Shown here in pieces: positions 49,486-61,850 of a DNA stretch of 64,000 nt. The notes beneath the pieces are model-generated. The model saw only the letters and a program-made list of their open reading frames with translations, had not been told where the DNA came from and made no database searches. Position 1 is the stretch's first letter. Every line of letters starts with the position of its first letter. Origin of the DNA: Onychomys torridus. Taxonomy: Eukaryota; Chordata; Mammalia; Rodentia; Cricetidae. The translations under genes were made by a program, and so were the position numbers. The DNA is taken from the NCBI RefSeq assembly GCF_903995425.1, contig NC_050452.1:2845356-2909355 (forward strand), given 5' to 3'.

Positions 49486-52400
49486 TGTGGGGGACCAGCC
49501 ACCACTTTTACAACCCAGGGAGAAGTGAAAAATATTATACAGAAAGAGATACTTAGACAATGAGAGGAAAGACAGAAACACAGGATAGCCTCAGGAGGGC
49601 CTGGATCATCCACTAGCCCCAAACTTAATACTAAAGGGCTTTTTATCACAATGCCAAGCAAATATACCCACCCCCCTTGCTAGATACAGCCAAGTGTAGA
49701 CCCTTCCAAGCACCTGGTACTTAGGCCCATGTTCCAATCATCCTCTTTAAGCAGACCTGCTGGTTAAAGCCACTAGGAAAACTATATGGGCTGCAATAAG
49801 TCCTCCTTTCTTAATAGTTAAAAAACAAACAAACAAAAAACCAACTCTCCATTAAAGGCTCACAGCAATCCTCATAGCTGTCACACTTCCCAGTGAAGAA
49901 ATAGAGGATGATACAATTGGAATGTCCTTTTTGATGACAGCAATCTTAACTGCATCAAGCCCTTTCTAAATTAAAAAAAAAAACAACAAAGAAACAAAAA
50001 AACTCTTGGTGCAACCACATCAAACAAATCAATAAACTCCTGATGCAATTGCATCAAACTTAAAGACACCCTTTGCTTCATCATTAACATTAATAGGTTA
50101 ACAATTCTAATGTAAATATTGCTATACATAATTACAGTTCTCTCAGACTTACAACCAAAAGCAAACTCTTAATAGAACCATTAACACTTTAAAAACTTTA
50201 GCAAAAATCTAAAGGCAATTTCTTAATAAAACTCTCTATACTCTAAAGCAGTCTCTTAATGTAACCATTTGCATTTCTTACTAACACAACATAGGATAAA
50301 TTTCTGATGCATCTACATCAAACTTAAATACTCCCTTAACTTCACCAAGCCATGCTGTATCACTATCAATAGGTTAACATAATAACTCTCTCATAAATAT
50401 TACCATAGACAATTACAATTCCTACCAATTTACATTCAAAACCAATTTCTAATAGGCTATACTTTTCTAACTATACAAACATATTAATCCACTCAAGTAA
50501 CAAGAAAATATTTTTAAATTAAATAGACTGAAGAATGTTAACTCTCTCTTTTCTTTATAATTTTTAAACTAAATTTCGAGCCTAGTTAGGAAAAAATTCC
50601 AAACTTCTCCATTTAGGATAAAATAATAACTAAAACAAATATTAGTGTACACCATTATAATTCCTACAAACCTACATTCAAAAGCAATATTCTCAATATA
50701 CCATTAACAGTTTAAAAACTTTAGCAAAACATCCAAAAGCAATTTCTTAATAGAAACTATACAAGACATAGCGTTAATCCACTCAAGTAACAAGAAAATA
50801 TTTTTTAAATTAAATAGACTGAGGAATATTAACTCTCCCTTTTCTGTATAATTTTTTAAACTAAATCTCAAGCCTAGTTAGAAGAAAACCCCAAAATTCT
50901 CCATTTAAACAGTTCTATTTTTAACACAAAACCAGTTCCATAAACAGTTCCATTTTAACACAAAGCAATTCATGAATTACCATGAATTATATTAATTATA
51001 TAAAGCATATATGCATACACAAAACCACATCTTGAGCCTAAATAGAAAAAATAAATTTCTCCATTTAAACAGTTCCATTTTTAACACAAACAATTCCATA
51101 AACCATTTCCTAAGTTATCACCATTGACAGAATCTATATGTGTAAGTAAATTCAAAATTCTTCCAGTGCAATGAAATCACTCCTGTCCAACTCATTTCTT
51201 AAGCCCCAAAATTCAAATAATAAATTCTGGTACCAGCCTTTCAAATATGAAGAAACCCATAACCAAAACCTTTTTATAGTTTTATCTCATTTTTTTAGTG
51301 CAATAACTTAAAAAATTAGGTACCAGACTTCTATTTCCAAATATGAAGAAGTATTTTTCACAACCAAAACTAAACTTTTTTGCACTTAGCAATTTTAGTT
51401 CAAGCAAGCATCTCTGCAACTTTCATACTCAGAGAGAGCAGCACTTTCAATTACAACAGCATTTTATCATAGGTTTCCCCTCAGGGTTAAAGCTATTAGC
51501 TCCACAAGAGCTGGTTGGTGTAAAGTCCTCTCAAAACAGACTTTCTTACAGCCAGTAAACAGAAACTGCAAAGCTTTTACTGCTAACTCAGTTGAGATTT
51601 TTACAGCTTTTACAGTCCCAGTCTGTCTGTGCCTTCAGTAACCCAGGCTGTTCCCTGGACCTCTACATCTTGAGGCTAGAAGGCTCTCAATCATGTCATG
51701 CCACATGGGCTCAAGGTTTCTCTAGCTGCTATGAGCTGAACTGTGGCTTTCCTAAGAGAAGCCTGGCTCCAGGAGGAAATCCAGCCACTACAAACTGCAG
51801 TTATCCTGAATCCTATTTACCTGCTTCACTGGCTGTCCCATGCTCAGCACCCTGGGGTCTGGAAACCTCTGTATACTATCCTGCTTACATGACTGTAGCC
51901 CCAGGGTAACTTCATGGTTCTAGCTACACCTTGCTTCTGGGAGTTCACACTGCTTCAGTCTCAGCAGTTCCCACAGAGCCCCAGTCTGGCTGTCAACTTG
52001 AAGCATTCAGCAATTCCCTGGGCTCCAGGTCTCCATCTTCCCACTCTTCTCTCAGCCTTTCCCATGGAGCCTCTGCTGAGCCACCTGCTTGGCTCTCCAC
52101 CTCTCCCATCATGTCTCAGGCTCTGGCCACCAGAGACCTGCACCAGCAGCTGGGGTCTACAGTCTTTGCTGCATTGCAAGCCACTGCCTGCCATAGAATC
52201 TCCACTCTGCTCCTCACCATGGCTTCCTTTCATCAGAAAGCTTGCAGGCCCTCGGGCATCTGCCCCCTACACTGTGCTGATGCTCCTTGGGTCTCAGCTG
52301 CAGATGCCTGGCTATGGCTGCTGTGCTGGCTCTGACATCCACCATTCATAGCAGCTTCTGGAGCTTCTGAAGCCACTCAGACTGCCAAAATCACAGTTTG

Positions 52401-52733
52401 CTAGGGATGTCTTTGTCTATGTCTCAGGTTGGTAAAACCTACTCTACTTTAAATTCACCTAAGCCTTCACAATTTCTACATATCTAAAGCTTATTCTACC
52501 CTAATATATCAAACTAAACTTGACTTACTTTACTAGAAAGAGAGAAAAACATAGACAGTGAAACATAGACAGAGACAAGCACTTGCAGCAGCACTTGGTT
52601 ATCCTTTTAGCCCCTCTCACTCCCGAGAATGGAATAGATTACCTCTGCCTATACAACATAGTTGGACATGCCCTAACTTTCCATGGGGCCCTCTACCCTA
52701 CCAGTTCCCTGGCATCCCTATTCTGTGGCACCA
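49486..52733 (-). mobile_element. 3.25-kb LTR-type element inserted in an old L1
   Basis: The element has TG...CA ends (TGTGGGGGACC... and ...TGTGGCACCA) and exact 6-bp duplications ATAAAG at 49480-49485 and 52734-52739, as expected for a class II ERV or its non-autonomous derivative. The likely orientation is minus, with the 5' end at 52733; this rests on an R/U5-like pyrimidine-rich pattern and is uncertain. The interior is AT-rich and internally repetitive at about 50100-51130. A GC-richer part (51590-52380) has open frames up to 145 residues with no recognisable gag, pol or env motif. I could not delimit LTRs. It appears non-autonomous. Confidence 0.8.
50160..51115. repeat. degenerate tandem repeats inside the LTR-type element
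   Basis: A block with ACTCAAGTAACAAGAAAATA occurs at 50491 and 50781, 290 bases apart, with matching flanks of about 150 bases. A second block, CTCCATTTAAACAGTTC followed by a TTTTTAACACAAA motif, occurs near 50899 and again near 51060. Related TTTAAAAACTTTAGCAAAA segments occur near 50190 and 50712. These look like successive local duplications. Confidence 0.8.
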
Positions 52734-54545
52734 ATAAAGAACCTAAGAAACTAGATATCAACAAACCAAATAATACACTTAAAAACTGGGATGCAGATTT
52801 AAACAGAAGAACCTCAAATGGCTGAGAAACTGTTAAAGAAATGTCCAGCACCCTTAGCCATCAGGGAAATGCAAATCAAAATGACTGAGATTCCATCTTA
52901 CATCTGTCAGAATGGCTAGGATCAATAACACAAGTGACAGCTCATACTGGAGAGGAAGTGGAGCAAAAGGAACACTCCCATTGCTAGTGGAAGCACAAAT
53001 TTGTAAAGCCACTTTGGAGAACAATATGGTGGTTTCTCAGAAAATTAGGGAATCCATCTACCATATCAGTTATATCATTCTTGGTTGCTCAATCATACCA
53101 AAAAGATACTTGCTTAACTATGTTCATAGCAGCTTTATTCATAATAGTCAGAACTATTATGCCATTCAACCAAGGAATGGATAAAGAAAATGTGGTACAT
53201 TTACACAATTGAGTATTACTCAATTTTGAAAGCAATAACATCATGAAATATGCAGACAAATGGATGGAACTAGAAAAAAATCATCCTGAGTGAGATAACC
53301 CAAGCCCAGAATGACAAACATGAAATGTATGCACTTATAAGTGGATATTTGCTGTAAAGTAAAGGATAACCATGCTATAATCCACAGACCCAGAGAGACT
53401 AGGTAACAAAAAGGGCCCAAGGGGAGATGCATGGATCTCCTTGGGAAGGGGAAATCAAGTTCTTGTGAGTGGACTGCAGGCAGGTAGGGATGTGACATGA
53501 GGGGTTGGGTTGGGGTAAATTTGGAGGGGGAGCATACTGAAAAAATGACTGGAAAGGAGGGCACTTTGGAGTCAGGTAGAAACCTGGTACAAGGGAAACT
53601 CCCAGATATCTACAAGTATGACTCCAGCTAAGACTCCTAGCAATAGGAGATCTGTAGCCTGAACTGGCCATCTTCTGTGACCAGGCAAGACTTCCAGTGA
53701 AGGGACTGGGACACAAACCCCGCCACATAACATTCAACTTATAATATGCCCTGCCTATGGGATGTCTTGGTGGGAGGGTAGTAAGGAGATTATAGGAGTG
53801 ACCAACCAATGACTAGTCCAGCTTGAGTTACATGCCATGAGAGTGAGCCAACCTCTGACACTGCCTGGAGCACCAGGACCCAGAAGCTGAATGTCCCATA
53901 GACCTAGGATAGAACCAAACAAGATTGGAGAAAAAAAATGTCAACATAATGATGCTTGCTAATATTCTGCTATATTCATAGCTTGGTGCCTAGCCCAAAT
54001 GTCATCGAAGCTTTTATCCAGTAATAATGGAAGCAAATACAGAGACTCATAGCCAAGTGTTAGGCCAAGTTTGGGAAAACCTGCTGAAGAGAGGGAGAAA
54101 GGATTATTTGAGTCAGAGCCAGAGGAGTCAATGACATCACAAGTAAACCCACAGAAATAACCAACCGGGGCTCATAAGGAGCTTACCAAGTCTGAAACAT
54201 CATCCAGGGAGCCTGCATGGGACTGACCTAGGCCATATACATATATGTGACACTTGTGTAGCTTGTTCTACTTGTAAAACTCCCAGTGGTGGAAGCAAGT
54301 GCTGTCCCAAATGCTTTGGCTGGCTTTTCATAACCTATTCCTCATACTTGATTGCCTTGCCCAGCCTTAATAGAACAGGAGGTGTTAGTCATTCCTCAAC
54401 TTGATATACCATGCTTTGTTGACATGCATGGGAGGCCTGCCCCTTTCTGAACAGAAACAGAGGAGGACTGGGGGGATGGGATGAGAGGAGGGAGAAAATA
54501 TTTTGTTAAGAATGTAAAATAAATAAATAAATTTAATAAATCAAA
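52734..54545 (+). mobile_element. old L1 (Lx-like), right part: ORF2 3' end, 3' UTR, A-rich tail
   Basis: The sequence resumes the L1 interrupted at 49485. ORF2 3' coding sequence runs to about 53355, with frames broken by stops; a 91-codon piece is at 52912-53184. A ~1.15-kb 3' UTR follows and ends in an AATAAATAAATAAATTT-type tail at about 54521-54545. It is clearly more diverged than the L1s at 15.0, 46.3, 56.0 and 60.6 kb. Confidence 0.88.
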
Positions 54546-55560
54546 AACAAAATAGACAAAACAAACAAACACCACTTTGTCTCTCTACTTACCATTTTGT
54601 AGCATGATAATGAAAAGACAGTATGGTCTTGGTCCTGGCAGATATCATCACCAAAGCCACAGAAAGGAACACCAGTTTCCACTATCATCCTATCTACAGT
54701 TGTTCCCACTTTCCTTCTCCATACCTCATCTTATTATGCACAGGATTGGTGTGAATGACAGACTACTGTGAAGGTTGCCTGAGGAATTTCCCATTGCTTA
54801 ATAGGGGCCATGGCACCCCTTTTTGGAATAGGAGATCATGACTAAACCTGTCACATACTAAACCTGCTGGGCAACGAAAGTGTACTCACTGTTTAACTGT
54901 CCATCTCCAGCTCTGCCTCGAATATACTGAGCCAAGGTTTATTAGCATGAGAGAAGCTACATGGAGAGCTAGAGTGTCCAGCTAGCATCAAAGCCAATAT
55001 TAAATACAAAACTGACACCTTAAGATAAAATTTCAGGAGAAAATTGTTTACCATAAGGTCACTTAATAAATATGGCAACAGAAATCTGATGTAATAGATA
55101 TGCAAATCTCAGCATGTCCCTCCTCAACAAAAATGTGAAAAATGCAAGATAGTGTGATACCCACAGAATAAGATAAGAGCTCTCTTCTCAGTATTTTCTG
55201 AAGCTACCAAAATGAATAAAATACCTAAAAATAAATTTAAAAGGTCACTATTTAAAAGGTCAATGAGAATCAAAATAGTATAAACAGTTAAAAGAAATTA
55301 AGAAGACATTGCAGAGTATGAATGAAAACTTCAGCACACATTTTTAAAAAACCACACAAATCTTAAAGTGCTTACTAAGTCAAACAATGGATGAGATCAA
55401 GTTGAAAGAAGACTCTCTGAGCACACACACCATTTGAAAGACCTCTGCATACAGTATTCAATTCATGTGGAATCCCATATTAACAGCAGTTTGTGCTTTT
55501 GAAAAGTCTACAGTGAAAAGAAGTGGAGAGAGGAAAGCTATTCAGTAGACTAATAATAGA
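54546..55560. other. no gene recognised
   Basis: AT-rich DNA with an AAACAAACAAAC patch at 54556-54575. No exon or named repeat. Confidence 0.5.
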
Positions 55561-55719
55561 CACCATTGCCTAACTATCATAAGGTATTCATGCCCAGAAA
55601 TCCTTTAAGACAAATGTCATGATCTGGAAGGATCTTTATACAATGAGCTAGTTGAACCATCAAAAGCACAAGACACAGAATTATTTTAAAATCTGAAAAT
55701 AAAATGCCAAGTTGAATTT

Positions 55720-55960
55720 AAGGGTAATCCTCAGAGTAAGAACAGATTTGTTTGTTTGTTTGTTTTTTCAACAAAACATAATGAGCAAGGAGTGAATGTA
55801 GTGACATACTCTAGGTCCTGAAAGAAAGTAACTGTCCGCCAAGATTACTGTATCTAGCAAGGCTGCTTTTACCATATGAATGCAAAAACCTTCCAAGACT
55901 AGCAAAACCAGAAGAACTCATGAGCACCAGAATTCTACCATAAGATGCTAAAAAATGAAA
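55720..55960 (+). mobile_element. ancient L1-like fragment
   Basis: The segment with AAGATTACTGTATCTAGCAAGGC followed by CCAGAAGAACTCATGAGCACCAG and AAGATGCTAAAAAATG resembles a widespread segment of ancient mammalian L1/HAL1 elements. It is short and strongly diverged. A (TTTG)n run lies at 55747-55766. Confidence 0.45.
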
Positions 55961-55963
55961 TAT

Positions 55964-57797
55964 AAAAGCTTGTCAGTTTCAACAGGTCCCATTGATTGAT
56001 TGTTTCTCTCAGTGTCTGTGCTACTGGTGTTATATTTAGAAAGTGATCTCCAGTGCCAATGCATTCAAGACTACTTCCTACTTTCTCTTCTATGAGGTTC
56101 AGAGTAACTGGATTTATGTTGAGGTCGTTAATCCACTTGGACTTAAGTTTTGTGAGTGACAGCCTACAGAATGGGAAAAGGTCTTCAGCAACTCCTCATC
56201 TGACATCTGATATCCAGAATATATGAAGAACTCAAGAAATTAGACATCAAAATGCCCAACAGTCCAATTAAGAAATGGGCTATAGAACTAAACAGAGAAT
56301 TCTCAACAGAGGAAGCTCAAATGGCTGAAAGACATTTAAGGAATTGCTCAACAGCCCTAATTATCTGGGAAATGCCAATCTAAATGACTCTGAGATACCA
56401 CCTTACACCTGTCAGAATGGCTAAGATCAAAAACACAGAAGACAGCTTATGCTGGAGAGGATGTGGAGCAAGGGGAACTCTTCTCCACTTCTGGTGGGAA
56501 TGCAAGCTTGTACAGCCACTTTGGAAATCAATATGGCAGTTCCTTAGAAAATTGGGAATCCATCTCCCCCAAGACCCACAAGGGCATTTGCTCAGCTATG
56601 TTCATATCAGCATTGTTTGTAATAGCCAGAACCTGGAAACAACCTAGATGTCCTTCAACTGAAGAATGGATAAAGAAAATATGGTACATATACACAATGG
56701 AGTCCTACTCAGCAGAGAAAAACAATGACTTCATAAGATTTGCAGGCAAATGGATGGATCTAGAAAAAATCCTCCTGAGTGAGGTAACCCAGACTCAGAA
56801 AGACAAACATGGTATGTACTCACTCATAGTAGGATACTAGATGTAAAACAAAGATGACTAGATGGCTATTCACAACTCCAGGGAGGCTACCTAGAAAATG
56901 GGACTCTAAGAAAGACACAGGGATGACCCAATGACAGAGAAATGGATGAGATCTACATGAACAACCTAGATGACAGTGGGAGTAATGAAGGGCAAGATCT
57001 GAGGGAAAGAAAGCTTAGGGGAGCAGGAGATCCCAGCTGGATCAAGAACAGAAAGGGAGAACAAGGAATAACAGACCATGATAAATGAAGACCACAGGAG
57101 AAGAGGAAGAAGTAAAGTGCTGGAGAGGTCCCCAGAAATCCACAATGATACCTCCACTGTAGACTGCTGGCAATGGTCGAGAGAAAGCCTGATCTGACCT
57201 AGTCTGGTGATCAGATGGCAAAACACCCTAATGGTCATGATGGAACTCTCATCCAATAACTGATGGAAGTGGATGCAGAGATCCTCGGCCAGGCCCCATG
57301 TGGATCTCCAGGAGTCCAATTGTCGAGAAAGAAGAGGGACTGTAAGAGTGTGAATTGTTGAGACCAAGATTGGAAAAACACAGGGACAAATAGCCAAACA
57401 AATGGAAACCCATGAATTATGAACCAAAAGCTGTGGAGCCCCCAACTGGATCAGGCCCTCTGGATAAGTGAGACAATTGAATAGCTTGAACTCTTTGGGA
57501 GACACCCAGGCAGTGGCACCCGGGCATTTCCTTACTGTATGAGCTGGCTGTTTGGTACCTTGGGTTTACACAGGGACACTTTGCTCAGCCTGGAAGGAGG
57601 AGACTGGTCCTGCCTGTACTGAATCCACCAGGTTTAAATGAATCCCCAGGGGAGTCCTGGCCCTGGAGGAGATGGGAATCTAGGGGAGGGGCTAGGGAGA
57701 AGTTGGGGGTAGGAGCGGGAGGGTGGAGGACAGGGGAACCCATGGCTGATATGTAAAATTAAAACACAAATATAATAAAAAAAATAAAATAAAAAAG
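55964..57797 (+). mobile_element. L1 with 5' inversion (twin priming), 1.8 kb
   Basis: The left part, 55964 to about 56156, is ORF2 on the minus strand and matches 16822-17015. From 56158 the same L1 continues on the plus strand, starting at the neighbouring ORF2 position, through the ORF2 end (about 56840) and the 3' UTR to an A-rich tail at about 57770-57797. Roughly 35 bases of ORF2 were lost at the inversion joint. About 50 bases are also missing near 56575, compared with the copy at 16.3 kb. The tail lies 11 bases before an ERV LTR. No clear target duplication was found. Confidence 0.9.
56384..56840 (+). pseudogene. L1 ORF2 C-terminal remnant
   Basis: Two overlapping frames (56384-56647 and 56463-56840) together cover the C-terminal region of ORF2p. 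The first has the Cys-rich motif (CGARGTLLHFWWECKLVQPLW; its first Cys-His spacing is altered because FWW stands where CWW is usual). The second ends with the standard SEVTQTQKDKHGMYSL terminus. The ~50-base deletion near 56575 shifts the frame between them. No catalytic domain is present. Confidence 0.85.
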
Positions 57798-57808
57798 GAA
57801 AACCCCAG

Positions 57809-58136
57809 TGTAGCACAATTTTAATTGGTATTAATAATAAAAACCTGGACTCAGATATTGGGGTAAATGGTGAAAGATCAGAGAAGTAAAGGAATTAGCC
57901 ATCTAGTTACCTTTCCAACTCCTCAGTCTGAAAAAAAAGCTGAGCTCCTGTCCCCTCCCACCTTATATTTCTCTCTCCACCCAGCCATATCACTTCCTGT
58001 CTCTACTTCCCAAGTACAGGGATCAAAGGTGTGTGCTACCACTTCCTGGCCTCTATGGTTATCTAGTGGTTATCTCTATCCTCTGATCTTCAGGCAAGCT
58101 TTATTTGTTAGAACACACACAAAAATAATCAACACA
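57809..58136 (-). mobile_element. 3' LTR of ERV copy 2 (short form)
   Basis: TGTAGCAC...CAACACA, 328 bp. It shares the CTCAGATATTGGGGTAAA and GCAAGCTTTATTTGTTAGAA blocks with the solo LTRs at 21.1 and 22.6 kb, but lacks about 170 bp of their middle. A purine-rich tract (on the minus strand) adjoins its right end, so this is the 3' LTR of the minus-strand provirus that fills the rest of the window. Confidence 0.85.
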
Positions 58137-58152
58137 TTTCCTCCTTCTGTCT
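58137..58152 (-). promoter_or_regulatory. polypurine tract of ERV copy 2
   Basis: On the minus strand AGACAGAAGGAGGAAA lies directly before the LTR start TGTGTTG. This is the normal position and composition of the plus-strand primer site. Confidence 0.8.
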
Positions 58153-59916
58153 AAAACAAAACAAAACAAAATAAAAGTTGGTTAACTAATATAAGAAAAA
58201 CTATATTTAATAAGTACAATAACTATATATAATATAACAGGCAATAATTACATCAACAATGTTTTGGCAGTACACATTTGACAAATTCAGAGAAAATACT
58301 CCATTATCTATCCTATTTTGGTGAGTCCAAAAGTTGTACCTAATTCACATTCTATTCTAATTTGCATTACCAAAATTATATTTAATATCTCTCAACCTTA
58401 TACACTTTACACCTCTTTAGTGAATTTCTTTTTCTGAATCTGGTAACAACAAAAACTACAACTCTAACTATAAAGTCTTCAACTCCATTAGAGACCCAAG
58501 AAGGAAATAATGATAACTGAGTAAGCAGCAAGTACAAGCAAGCAACTTCCAAAGAATATAAGAAATGATAGAAACAACTAGATGCCTGGATGGTCACCCA
58601 AGGTTCCTCTGTAACATTGGGTTATCCATCTTTGTATTACAGGCCTAGAGTATCTGAAAGACATTTCTGAAATACAGGCTATTCTGACCTACTTTGTCTT
58701 GGCAAAGTTTAGCAGTCACTTTCTTTTGTGTCCTGCTTGTCCAATTTGTATAGCATACTATCAGCTGTCAAGGCAAGGTCAGTTTCTTGTCCAGTGGCTA
58801 ATTTTTGTCACAAAGAAAGTAAACTCCATATGGAGTCTCTTTAATGCCCATCATCTTCTTCAAAGTATATTGGTGCTGCCAGGAGCAGATATGTCTCATT
58901 GTCATAAAAAAGAACCTATATTATTAAAGCACTCTAAATTCCATATTCTGTAGATCTCTGAAGTGTTTGAAGATGACCTGTCTATCAAAAGATGTCTGTT
59001 TGACCTTGAAAACAAACCTAATGTAAGTTCAATTGTAGTAGGTAATTAAATACTAACCTGCATTTCCTTATTATCCTAAACACTTGGTAATAATAACTTT
59101 TAAGGACTAGAAATTTGCATTACATTTTTAAATGAGTTGTATAGGTACAATACCTTGAACAAAAGTGAAAATACTGTACTGTATATTCCAACAAAGATAA
59201 TCTCATCTTTGTATCAATATACAAAGATTCATATAAATGTAAAATATTTAAAGCTAATAGCTTCTTTTTAAAAGTAGACTCAATAATCTACCCTTTTATC
59301 TTATCATGTCTATACCTCCTTTTTTCCATTCAGAGTACATTCAATAGTCTACCCTTTTATCCTATCATTTCTATATCTCTTTTTTCTTTCTTTTATTTTT
59401 TTTCAAAATTAGACCCAAATCTAATCCCCTTGTTCAGCTTTTTTTTAACCATTACCAATAACAACTTGAAATCAACCACCACAAAAAAATGACAAATATA
59501 CCTAACCAAATGAAAGACCAAAAACCACCTCTTAAGAATGTGAGTGTCATGTTATTCCTGCATTCTGGGGTCATAGTATCTTTAGGGTACACTGAAAAAA
59601 ATTGGGATAATTATCATGTCCTGGGAGAGCTAGGTGTATCATTGGTTGTCCAGTCTCTGGTTAGAGTAGTGTGTGAGGCTGGACCATCTCATCTAGCCAC
59701 CTTGAAATTGTCCTGAGCAGTTTGTAGACCAAAGCCAAAGTTTAGGTGGTGTTTTTCAGCTTAGTGGTGTTATCATAATACTTGTGGAATCATTGTTGTG
59801 GAGCCCTATCCTCCTTTTTGTGACTTAAAAGATCACTGTTAGACATGGTTTTGGTTCTCAGAAAACTTAAACATTTTAAATGTCATATGCAGCAGATCTC
59901 AAAGAGATTAAAGGAT

Positions 59917-59918
<2 letters not shown>

Positions 59919-59974
<56 letters not shown>
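59919..59974. repeat. (AT)n microsatellite
   Basis: About 28 pure AT units within the ERV interior. Confidence 0.98.
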
Positions 59975-59977
<3 letters not shown>

Positions 59978-60622
59978 CATCCAGAGTACAAAAACTTAAC
60001 TCCTAGTTACCTGATAGAGACTCAAACCTGAAGTTGTATACAGGAAGCTAGATGAAGCTTTTTTTTACTAGAATTAGTTAGTACTCCATATGATCATCAA
60101 TATCATGACAAAAAATTTGAAATATATATATTAATCTCAAAAATTTTGAGATAATATTCATATTTTATGAAAAAGTTTTAAAGAGTCAATATAAAACTAG
60201 AGGATTATGAAATTAGTGGCAATGAAATAGTCCCTAAATTTTGGGTTATCTTCTGTCCCATATCAGGTGGCTCTTCTGAAAGGAGACAGAGATTTTGGAT
60301 TTTGCTTTAACATGCATATTCGGGTTTAGAATAAAGGAGAGCCACACTCCAACTCCAAATACAGCTTTAATTTTTAATTGGACTGAGAATACAAGAAGAC
60401 TATTTGCATTGTGTACAAAAGTAAAACTGCCCCAATCCTAACTTTGGGGGAGATTTCCCTTTTGGAACACTATATTATATCTGATCAAATGAGAAGCATT
60501 TGCTTGTCATATAAGTTAGTTTAGATTGAATGGTCATGCTGTTTGATGAACTATCACCTCTTCTAATCAAGAGGTCTCTCTTGTTCAAATCTAATCTTTA
60601 TCAATTTTGATGGTATCCATAG

Positions 60623-61850
60623 TTTTTTTATTATTATTATGTGTTTTAATTTTATACATCAGCCATGGGTTCCCCTGTCCTCCCCCACTCCCACTCCACC
60701 CCACCTTACTCCGAGCCCCTCCCCTCCATTCCCATGTCCTCCAGGACCAAGACATCCCTGGGGACTCATTTAAACCTGGTGGATTCAGTACAGGCAGGTC
60801 CAGTCCCCTCCTTCCAGACTGAGCATGTGTCCCTGTGTAAGCCCAAGGTTCCAAACAGCCAGCTCATGCACCAAGGACAGGTCCCGGTCCCACAGCCTGG
60901 GAGCCTCCCAAACAGATCAAGCTATTCAATGGTCTCACTTATCCAGAGAGCCTGATCTAGCTGGGGGCTCCACAGCCCCTGCCTCATAATTCATGTGCTT
61001 CCATTCGAATGGCTATTTGTCCCTGTGCTTTTTGCAATCTTGGATTCAACAATTCACGCTCTTGCAATCCCTCCTCCTTCTCGATAGTTGGACACCTGGA
61101 GCTCCACCTGGGGCCTGGCTGAGGATCTCTGCATCCACTTCCATCAGTTATTGGATGAGAGTTCCAGCACAACCGTTAGGGTGTTTGGCCACCTGATCAC
61201 AAGACTAGGTCAGATCAGGCTTTCTCTCGACCATTGCCAGCAGACTACAGAGGATATATCATTGTGGATTTCTGGGGACCTCTCGAGTACTCTGCCTATT
61301 CCTGTTCTCATGTGGTCATCATTTATCATGGTCTGTTATTCCTCATTCTCCCTTTCTGTTCTTGATCCAGCTGGGATCTCCTGCTCCCCTAAGCTTTCTT
61401 TCCCTCAGATCTTGCCCTTCATTATGCCCACTGTCATCTAGGTTGTTCATGTAGATCTCATCCATTTCTCTGTCATTGGGTCATCCCTGTGTCTTCCTTA
61501 GGGTCCCGTTTTCTAGGTAGCCTCCCTGGAGTTGTGGAGCAGTCTAGTCATCTTTGTTTTACATCTAGTATCCTCCTATGAGTGAGTACATACCATGTTT
61601 GTCCTTCTGAGTCTGGGTTACCTCACTCAGGAGGATTTTTTCTAGATCCATCCATTTGCCTGCAAACCTCATGAAGTCATTGTTTTTCTCTGCTGAGTAG
61701 TACTCCATTGTGTATATGTACCATATTTTCATTATCCATTCTTCACTTGAAAGGCATCTAGGTTGTTTCCAGGTTCTGGCTATTACAAACAATGCTGATA
61801 TGAACATAGCTAAGCAAATGCCCTTGTGGCATGATTGAGCATTCCTTGGG
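60623..61850 (-). mobile_element. 5'-truncated L1 inside ERV copy 2
   Basis: It starts with a T-rich tail and the L1 3' UTR (ATACATCAGCCATGGGTTCC near 60653) and ends at TTCCTTGGG near 61850, in ORF2 3' coding sequence. The C-terminal ORF2 frame is at 61565-61807. CATAG at 60618-60622 and 61851-61855 may be what is left of the target duplication. ERV sequence resumes on the right with integrase remnants. Confidence 0.9.
61565..61807 (-). pseudogene. L1 ORF2 C-terminal remnant
   Basis: An 80-residue open frame covers the last part of ORF2p, with AGKWMDLEKILLSEVTQTQK and the common KDKHGMYSLIGGY ending. It is cut at the 5' truncation point. Only the C-terminal segment is present, so it has no catalytic domain. 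Confidence 0.9.

Noticed and set aside
50160..51115. CRISPR-like array
   Set aside because: The repeats are long, AT-rich, few and irregular, and the window is mammalian nuclear DNA.
51592..52351. Overlapping 90-145-codon frames on both strands as a gene
   Set aside because: They lie inside the LTR-type element at 49486-52733, overlap in several frames on both strands, and show no domain; GC-rich composition alone explains the open frames.
53241..53809. Minus-strand frames of 107 and 136 codons
   Set aside because: They are antisense to the 3' UTR of the old plus-strand L1.
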